From: JANOMH01 sp031422295
Lineage (GTDB): Bacteria > Pseudomonadota > Alphaproteobacteria > Rhodobacterales > Rhodobacteraceae
Assembly: GCA_031422295.1 (NCBI GenBank)
Contig: JANOQM010000055.1
Location: 1 to 19,632, forward strand
DNA length: 19,632 nt
Reading direction: 5' to 3'
Of this stretch, positions 14,478 to 19,632 are shown piece by piece. The notes under the pieces are model-generated. The model was not told the DNA's origin, ran no database searches, and was given only the letters and a program-made list of their open reading frames with translations. The translations under genes were made by a program, and so were the position numbers. How positions within the stretch are numbered: the stretch's first letter is position 1; every line of letters begins with the position of its first letter.

Positions 14478-15899
14478 TCACACCACGCGGGCGGAATAGG
14501 CCTGCAAAGCCCGGTCCCGGCCGTCTGCCAATCCAACCACCGGGGCCGGATAGCGGGCCCGCGGGGTCATCTGCCAGCCTTGCGGAATAGCCTCGAAATA
14601 CGACAGCGCGCTGGCCGGGGGGGCGCGCTGGCCCTCGGCAATCCAGGTTGTCGCATAAGTCCCGGCCGGGTCAAACTTTTCCAGCTGTGTGACCGGGTTG
14701 AAAATCCGAAAATACGGGGCGGCATCCGGGCCCGACCCCGCCGCCCATTGCCAGCCCATCGCATTGCTGGCCGGGTCCCAGTCAATCAGGCAATCGGCAA
14801 ACCAGTTCAGCCCGATCTTCCAATCGGTCATCAGATGTTTGGTCAGATATGACGCCACGATCATCCGGCCCCGGTTATGCATTGTGCCGGTGACATACAT
14901 TTGCCGCATCGCGGCGTCAACGAACGGCACGCCGGTGCGGCCTTGTTGCCAGGCTTTAACTTCGGGGGTCAGAACATTGGTATTCCACGGAAATGCATCC
15001 CACACAGGTTTCCAGTTCGCGCTCAGAATATGGGGTGTGTGATGCAGCAGATGATAGGCAAATTCGCGCCAGACCAGTTCTTTGATGAATGTCTCGGCCC
15101 CCGCCTTGCCCTCCTGCATCGCCCGCCAACCGGCATGCCAACAGGCCAACGGGCTGATCTCGCCATGGGTCAGGTTTTCCGACAGGCCCGACGTGCCATT
15201 GATCCCCGGCAGGTTTCGGTTGGTGACGTAATCCGCGATTCCGGTCTGCAGGAATGTGTCCAACCGGCCCCGTGCCGCCACCTCACCCACCTGCAAATGC
15301 GGCGCCAGCACCGCTGCACCCCGACGCATCGCGGCGGCCATTTGCCACTCGACCAGATCATCCGACGCAGGCCAGACCGCTGGCCCGGCAATCCGCCCCG
15401 GCGCAGGCAACAGCCCGGGCAAATCACGGCCGCGCACCGCATTCCAGAACGGCGTGAACACTTTGTAAAACCCGCCCTGCCCGGTCTGCACGGTCCAGGG
15501 TTCATGCAACAGATGCCCGGTAAAACTTTGGGCATCCACTTGTGCATCCCTAAGGGCCGCTTTGACCGCAATATCCCGCGCTTGCCCCGCCGGGTCATAG
15601 GCGCGCGACCACCAGACAGCCCCGGCGCCGGTGTCGGCCACCAGCTTTTGGATCACGTCCTGTGCGCGGCCCCGGCGTAGGATCAGACGACTGCCCCGTG
15701 CGGCCAATGCCGCCGCAAATACCTGCACCCCCCGCCCGATCCGGAACAACGGGGCAGCACCCAAAGCGGCGGTCACTTCGTCATGAATGAACACTGGAAT
15801 AACCGGGCGACCGCTGGCACAGGCGGCGGTCAGTGCGGCATGGTCAGCCAACCGCAGATCGCGGCGAAACCATAGAATGATCGGGGTCAGGTCAGTCAT
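14478..15899 (-). CDS. phrB: Class I deoxyribodipyrimidine photolyase
   Basis: 473 residues. This enzyme splits UV-induced cyclobutane pyrimidine dimers in DNA using blue light and FADH-. The N-terminal antenna-binding domain begins ILWFRRDLRLADHAAL (8-23) and contains WWSRAYDP (96-103). The FAD domain has GTSGLSENLTHGEISP (235-250), ELVWREFAYHLL (274-285), TGVPFVDAAMRQMYVTGTMH (322-341) and DWDPASNAMGWQWAAGSGPD (373-392). Tryptophans near 300, 360 and 383/385 fit the electron-transfer triad. The antenna cofactor cannot be assigned. ATG 15899 lacks a close Shine-Dalgarno; the nearest, AAGGTGG, is 13 bases away and falls inside the 31-bp hairpin repeat. The gene lies upstream of cfa on the same strand. 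Confidence 0.92.
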   Translation of the reverse strand: MTDLTPIILWFRRDLRLADHAALTAACASGRPVIPVFIHDEVTAALGAAPLFRIGRGVQVFAAALAARGSRLILRRGRAQDVIQKLVADTGAGAVWWSRAYDPAGQARDIAVKAALRDAQVDAQSFTGHLLHEPWTVQTGQGGFYKVFTPFWNAVRGRDLPGLLPAPGRIAGPAVWPASDDLVEWQMAAAMRRGAAVLAPHLQVGEVAARGRLDTFLQTGIADYVTNRNLPGINGTSGLSENLTHGEISPLACWHAGWRAMQEGKAGAETFIKELVWREFAYHLLHHTPHILSANWKPVWDAFPWNTNVLTPEVKAWQQGRTGVPFVDAAMRQMYVTGTMHNRGRMIVASYLTKHLMTDWKIGLNWFADCLIDWDPASNAMGWQWAAGSGPDAAPYFRIFNPVTQLEKFDPAGTYATTWIAEGQRAPPASALSYFEAIPQGWQMTPRARYPAPVVGLADGRDRALQAYSARVV

Positions 15900-15914
15900 C
15901 TGGTCTGCGAATCC

Positions 15915-15945
15915 ACCTTAAGGTTTTGGTGCGAAACCTGACAGA
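15915..15945 (+). repeat. 31-bp hairpin repeat, copy A (photolyase leader)
   Basis: It starts ACCTTAAGG and ends AAACCTGACAGA, with internal stem GGTTT/AAACC. It matches copy B (15991-16021) at 25 of 31 positions with the same length and orientation. The changes sit in the stem and loop, while both ends are invariant. On the minus strand it lies 16 bases before the photolyase ATG and includes the only nearby AAGG. Confidence 0.8.
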
Positions 15946-15990
15946 AGGCCCGCAACCCACGTCGAAATGGCGCAAAAACTCTGCTTTGCA

Positions 15991-16021
15991 ACCTTAAGTT
16001 TTCGGGCGAAAACCTGACAGA
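15991..16021 (+). repeat. 31-bp hairpin repeat, copy B (after the aminotransferase stop)
   Basis: ACCTTAAG at the left, ACCTGACAGA at the right, with stem GTTTTC-GGGC-GAAAAC. It begins four bases after the stop codon of the class V aminotransferase and is 76 bases from copy A. No T-run follows the stem on either strand, so a simple intrinsic terminator is unlikely. Confidence 0.8.
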
Positions 16022-16024
16022 TGC

Positions 16025-17245
16025 CTATAGCACCCGGTCCAAGGCCCCGATCAGTTTGGTCACTTCCGCGGCTGTCGTATAATGCACAAAACTGACGCGC
16101 AGCACACCTTTTTCGGTATCAACCCCCATCGCCTGCAATGGTCGGACTGCATAAAAATCCCCACCAGCCGCCATAATTCCATGTATTGCCAACTGCTTGG
16201 CGGCCACTTCTCCTGCGCCCGCCAATTCCACCGCAACAGTCGGCGCACGGTTTTCGGCACGCCGCGACCCCAAAAGCCGCACCGAATTTTTGTCCGCCAG
16301 ATAATCCAGCAGCGGTTGCAGCAATGTAACCTCTTGATTTCGCATGATATCATGGCTGAACTGCGCTGCTTTCGGGCCAGTCGGGCCACCGTGATGCGCC
16401 GAAAGCGCCTCAAAATAATCCGCCATCCCGGCACAAGCGGCAATCTGGGCATGGTCCGGGCCGCTCGGCGTCAAACGTTTATACAGCTCGCCGGCATTGA
16501 AATAATGAGCTTGATTAGGTAGTTGCGAGCCAAAGCTCTCGCGGATCACCATGATCCCCTGATGCGGCCCATAGGTCTTATAGGCGCTGAACAGGTAGAT
16601 ATCACAGCCCAGATCGCCAACATCCGGAAACCCATGCGGGGCATAGCTGACCCCATCAACGCAAACCCGCGACCCGTTGGCATGGGCCATAGCTGTGATC
16701 TGTTTTACATCATTTATGTCCGCTATCACATTGGAACAATGTGGAAAACAGACAAGTTTGACAGTCTCATCCAGCAGCTTTGCCAGATCATCCGGGCACA
16801 AACTGCCGGTATCGGGGTCCAGCTTCCATTCCCGCACCTCAACCCCTTCTTCGGCCAACCGGCGCCAAAATCCGGAATTGGCCTCATGGTCTTGATTAGT
16901 CACGATAATCGCTTGGCCGGGCTGCAACCAGCGTCGTACTGCATTGGCCAGAACATAGGTATTGGTGCTGGTCGAAGGCCCGAAAGACACCTCATGCGTC
17001 GCCACCCCCAACATCGCCGCCAGCCGCACCCGCGCCTCATCCATCTCGGCCCCTGCGAGTTCCGACACAGCATATGGGGCATAGGGTTGCACTTTGCGCT
17101 GCATATAGAACCGGATCAGCCGGTCGATGACTTGGCGACAGGGATAAGACCCGGCCGCATTCTCAAAAAACGCCTGACCTTGCAGATCAGCGGCGGCAAA
17201 AGCCGGGAACTGGGCACGAACCCAAGTGGAATCAAGTGCTTGCAT
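16025..17245 (-). CDS. Class V aminotransferase, cysteine-desulfurase-like
   Basis: 406 residues of the PLP-dependent class V aminotransferase family, close to the cysteine desulfurase-like subgroup typified by VC1184 (TIGR01976). FFENAAGSYP (26-35) is the N-terminal substrate loop. SFGPSTSTNTYVLA (87-100) binds the PLP phosphate. NQDHEANSG (117-125) has the histidine stacking on PLP. CVDGVSYAPH (195-204) has the pyridine-nitrogen aspartate. LFSAYKTYGPHQG (218-230) places the Schiff-base lysine at Lys223. The cysteine-containing loop of true IscS/NifS enzymes is not evident, so desulfurase activity is not claimed. ATG 17245 has GAGG six bases upstream and is preferred over ATG 17257. It is divergent from the binding-protein gene. 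The substrate is unknown. Confidence 0.84.
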   Translation of the reverse strand: MQALDSTWVRAQFPAFAAADLQGQAFFENAAGSYPCRQVIDRLIRFYMQRKVQPYAPYAVSELAGAEMDEARVRLAAMLGVATHEVSFGPSTSTNTYVLANAVRRWLQPGQAIIVTNQDHEANSGFWRRLAEEGVEVREWKLDPDTGSLCPDDLAKLLDETVKLVCFPHCSNVIADINDVKQITAMAHANGSRVCVDGVSYAPHGFPDVGDLGCDIYLFSAYKTYGPHQGIMVIRESFGSQLPNQAHYFNAGELYKRLTPSGPDHAQIAACAGMADYFEALSAHHGGPTGPKAAQFSHDIMRNQEVTLLQPLLDYLADKNSVRLLGSRRAENRAPTVAVELAGAGEVAAKQLAIHGIMAAGGDFYAVRPLQAMGVDTEKGVLRVSFVHYTTAAEVTKLIGALDRVL

Positions 17246-17429
17246 CAGTAACCTCATCAAAAATCTGGAAATCTGACCCCGTTTATCCAGCTTCTACCGG
17301 CCAACTGCAACCCTGTCGGTGATCGCCGTGGCTGACCCTAGGTTAAGCATTTTTTACAGTCAAAACGCTGACTTCGGGGCAATTCTGCTTTAAAATGGCT
17401 GAAAATCGGGGGTTTGCAGTAGTATGCAC

Positions 17430-17457
17430 TTGAACAACATCGGCCGGACCCTAAACT
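17430..17457 (+). promoter_or_regulatory. Possible sigma-70-like promoter for the binding-protein gene
   Basis: TTGAAC (17430-17435) and TAAACT (17452-17457) are separated by 16 bases and lie about 36 bases before the ATG, with ribosome site AGGGAG at 17478-17483. Both boxes match consensus only partly. The remaining part of the 248-base divergent gap shows no other clear element. Confidence 0.35.
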
Positions 17458-17493
17458 TTTGACATTAACAACAAAACAGGGAGTCACTCACCC

Positions 17494-18537
17494 ATGAAAC
17501 TATCACATATCCTCGGCGCAGCCTCGCTCGCCGCACTTGCGACCAGCGCTGTAGCGCAAGACGCCGACCTGCTGATCCTCGACTATCCGGGCTTTGACAA
17601 CGACGCCTACCACCAGACCTATATTGCAGCCCATGGGGCCAATCCGACCTTCACCTTTTTCGGTGACGAAGAAGAAGCGTTCCAGAAACTGGTGTCAGGT
17701 TTTCGCGCCGATGCCACCCATATCTGCGGCGGTTCGGTGGCAAAATGGTCTGCAAGCGGCATCATAGAGCCTTGGGATATAGGTAGAATTTCGGCCTACG
17801 GCGATATTGACCAAAACCTGACCGGCGCGCAGATCGGTGGCGGCACGGGCGATGTATTCTTTATCCCGACAGACTTTGGCGCAACCGCTGTGGCCTATAA
17901 TCCGGACGAAGTGCCAATCGAAGATGTGGCCTCGCTGGCGGTTTTCGTGAACCCGAAATATGCCGGGCGTCTGACCATTCCAGACAATGTCGATGATGCC
18001 TTTGCGTTGGCTTATCTGGCCACAGGTGTGACCGATTGGACCGCTGTGACCGACGAACAGTTTGCAGCCGCTACCGACTTTCTGCGCCAAGTCCACCCCA
18101 ACCTGCGCACTTATTGGACCGACCCTGCCGAGCTGGCCCAATTGATGAGTACGGGCGAGATACTGGTCAGCTGGGCCTGGAACGAAACCTATCCGACCAT
18201 GACCGGCGAAGGCCGCCCCATCGCCTATCAGCGCCAACCGCTCGAAGGGTCGTCATTGTGGCTGTGTGGATATGTGAACATGACTGACGGGCCGGGGTCC
18301 GAGGACAAGACCTATGACTTCATCAACGCCATGCTGGACCCAACAACCACCCAACCGCTGCTCGACAATGGCTTTGGCCATGCTAACGTCGCGGCCCTTG
18401 GGGTGGTCGCACCCGAGGTTTTGACGGCCTCTGGCATCGGGCCAATCACCGCCCCGGTGCTGGCGCAATTGCCGATCAGTATTGAACAGCGCGAACGGCA
18501 GGCAGAGGCATTTGAGCTGATCAAGTCAGGCTTCTAA
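17494..18537 (+). CDS. Periplasmic solute-binding protein, PotD-like (ABC transporter)
   Basis: 347 residues with a standard signal peptide (MKLSHILGAASLAALATSAV, cut after AVAQ at 22). The mature part resembles family 1 extracellular binding proteins for spermidine/putrescine: LLILDYPGFDN near the N terminus, GDEEEAFQKLVSGFRADATH (53-72), FFIPTDFGATAVAYNPDEVP (about 127-146), VNPKYAGRLTIPDN and LVSWAWNETYPTM. Such proteins deliver their ligand to an inner-membrane permease and ATPase. No permease or ATPase gene is in the window, and a stem-loop plus a convergent gene follow directly, so this copy is an orphan. The ligand could be a polyamine or another small cation; the sequence does not decide. 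It is divergent from the class V aminotransferase. Confidence 0.85.
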   Translation: MKLSHILGAASLAALATSAVAQDADLLILDYPGFDNDAYHQTYIAAHGANPTFTFFGDEEEAFQKLVSGFRADATHICGGSVAKWSASGIIEPWDIGRISAYGDIDQNLTGAQIGGGTGDVFFIPTDFGATAVAYNPDEVPIEDVASLAVFVNPKYAGRLTIPDNVDDAFALAYLATGVTDWTAVTDEQFAAATDFLRQVHPNLRTYWTDPAELAQLMSTGEILVSWAWNETYPTMTGEGRPIAYQRQPLEGSSLWLCGYVNMTDGPGSEDKTYDFINAMLDPTTTQPLLDNGFGHANVAALGVVAPEVLTASGIGPITAPVLAQLPISIEQRERQAEAFELIKSGF

Positions 18538-18546
18538 AGGCATATG

Positions 18547-18589
18547 CTGATACGGGCGGTCCTGATACGGTCGCCCGTACGCGTATCAG
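18547..18589. terminator. Stem-loop between convergent genes
   Basis: CTGATAC (18547-18553) pairs with GTATCAG (18583-18589), and inside it GGGCG pairs with CGCCC. It begins nine bases after the binding-protein stop and overlaps the stop of the LCCL protein. It could end both convergent transcripts, but no long T-run follows on either strand, so termination is inferred from position and stem only. Confidence 0.5.
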
Positions 18590-19260
18590 TTCCGGTCAAA
18601 CACCATGCTGGACCCGAACGGGCCAGAGGATATGCTCTCTACACCGTTGTTTTCGCTGGATGAATAGCTGTCCAATCCAATCACCCGGATCACCATGACC
18701 GTCCCGCCAGTTTCGGTAATGATACCGCTGTGCCGGGCGGCGATGCAGATATCGCTGTCGCTGGTATAGGGATCATTGCCCCAGAACGTGCCTTTGCCAG
18801 TCGCCCCCGGCGTGCAGGAACAGGTCAAAAGGTCAAGATCGTCGGGCAACCCCGCGCAGGCCCGCACCGCACCCTTTATCACATCTTGTGTATAGATCGG
18901 GTCAGGCACCAACACATCAAACATAAAGCTCGCGTCATATGCACCCCAGTCGCTGCTGGGGACACCATTGGCCATGGAACCCAGATAACCATCCTGCCCC
19001 GGCATCGCAAACGCCGTAACATCGCCCCCGTCGATCCCGATCGCACCAGCATGCAGGGCTGCCATGCAGATGTCGCTATCCAGGGTAAAAACTTCGGTGC
19101 CCCAGACCGACCCATAGGCCTCGCTCATCGGGGGGCAGCTACAGGAATAATCGTCCTGCCCCTGTGGAAATGGCCCACATGCGGGGCCGTTGGCTTGCGC
19201 CACGGCGCAATCAGCGCTGAAAAGAACAATCATTCCGAGCCCGACAATAGCTGACCGCAT
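18586..19260 (-). CDS. Secreted protein with two tandem LCCL domains
   Basis: 224 residues with a signal peptide (MRSAIVGLGMIVLFSADCAV, cut after VAQ at 22). Two related domains follow. LCCL-1 (about 38-114) has CSCPP, GSVWGTEVFTLDSDICMAAL and HAGAIGIDGGDV. LCCL-2 (about 146-221) has CSCTP, GTFWGNDPYTSDSDICIAAR and HSGIITETGGTV, then NNGVESISSGPFGSSMVF. The conserved Cys and the H-A/S-G turn define LCCL modules, which mediate binding in secreted proteins; no catalytic site is present. Start ATG 19260 has AGGAGA seven bases upstream and opens directly on the signal peptide. It converges with the binding-protein gene. The partner is unknown: LCCL modules have been linked to lipid or polysaccharide binding, but nothing here picks one. 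Confidence 0.82.
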   Translation of the reverse strand: MRSAIVGLGMIVLFSADCAVAQANGPACGPFPQGQDDYSCSCPPMSEAYGSVWGTEVFTLDSDICMAALHAGAIGIDGGDVTAFAMPGQDGYLGSMANGVPSSDWGAYDASFMFDVLVPDPIYTQDVIKGAVRACAGLPDDLDLLTCSCTPGATGKGTFWGNDPYTSDSDICIAARHSGIITETGGTVMVIRVIGLDSYSSSENNGVESISSGPFGSSMVFDRN

Positions 19261-19366
19261 GCTGAAATCTCCTGAGTCCAAAGCATTATTCTGCTGCACC
19301 CACGCTACTGCCACCCTGCCACAGGTGACAAGCCTGCATCTTGGGACTTGAGCCGCAAGCCCGCAG

Positions 19367-19632
19367 CCCCTATGTGTAGGACGTCCTTCGGGACTATGGA
19401 CATAAACGCGCTCGTAATACGCGGATCGGACCCGGGGGCGGTACCCGGCGACTCCACCACCAAATCCCTTATTGGGGGCAGATGGGGTCGAAACAGGATC
19501 GACGAACGTCTAAAGGGGTTTTCTTGCTTTGTCTCGGTGAGGTACCACCGTTATCGGTCCACAATGTACAGTTGCCAATAACAACCGTGCTCCGGCAATG
19601 GCTTTGGCTGCGTAAGCAGTCCCGGTCGCCGA
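19367..19632 (+). ncRNA. ssrA: tmRNA, two-piece alphaproteobacterial form (3' part beyond window)
   Basis: tmRNA rescues stalled ribosomes and tags their products for proteolysis. The order is permuted as in alphaproteobacteria. The acceptor piece comes first: a GTCC-TTCG-GGAC hairpin near 19383-19394, the T-arm-like CCCGGGGGCGGTACCCGG, and CTCCACCA ending at 19459. A short spacer follows, then the coding piece from about 19474 with GGGGGCAGATGGGGTCGAAA. The tag reading frame 19574-19615 (GCC AAT AAC AAC ... GCG TAA) gives ANNNRAPAMALAA and a stop, with the hydrophobic Leu-Ala-Ala end recognised by Clp proteases. The left boundary is approximate, and the end of the coding piece is cut by the window. 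Confidence 0.88.

Noticed and set aside
16025..17245. Calling the class V aminotransferase a true cysteine desulfurase (IscS/SufS)
   Set aside because: The PLP site is clear, but the active-site cysteine loop and any adjoining isc/suf genes are not evident.

Overview
This window fits a marine-type alphaproteobacterium of the order Rhodobacterales. The evidence is the trgA-trgB-cysK tellurite-resistance gene set known from Rhodobacter sphaeroides, a two-piece (permuted) alphaproteobacterial tmRNA gene, and the high GC and codon style of most genes. The species cannot be named from the sequence.

Layout, left to right. (1) 1-5297 is an accessory island with a damaged defence cassette. The end of an IS3-family element cuts off the 5' part of a SNF2-type helicase gene. 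It is followed by an McrB-type AAA+ ATPase carrying an EVE-like domain between its Walker motifs, and by McrC, the PD-(D/E)xK nuclease subunit of a type IV (modified-DNA) restriction system. mcrB and mcrC overlap by 4 bases. (2) 5298-6036 is the island edge. It holds a dead tyrosine-integrase fragment beside tRNA-Ser(GGA), whose 3' end faces the island, the usual arrangement for tRNA-targeted integration.

(3) 6197-15899 is a run of minus-strand genes. A secreted aspzincin (M35-like) metalloprotease comes first in coordinates. Then, in transcription order, come a class I photolyase, a cyclopropane-fatty-acid synthase-type methyltransferase, TrgA, TrgB (GGCT-like plus Nudix), cysteine synthase and a large MscS-family channel. 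This reads as an envelope, oxidant and tellurite stress neighbourhood. The trgB-cysK junction is opened by about 1.06 kb holding a lower-GC orphan gene (10753-11235). That gene is flanked by two direct copies of a 165-180 bp element that can fold into long hairpins.

(4) 16025-19632 holds a class V aminotransferase, divergent from an orphan PotD-like periplasmic binding protein. A convergent secreted protein with two LCCL domains follows. The window ends inside the ssrA (tmRNA) gene, whose predicted tag is ANNNRAPAMALAA.

The best candidates for something undescribed are the structured repeat/orphan-gene module inside the trg-cysK operon and the SNF2-McrB(EVE)-McrC cassette. Two smaller signals are the paired 31-bp hairpin repeats in front of the photolyase and the inverted repeat upstream of the fatty-acid methyltransferase.
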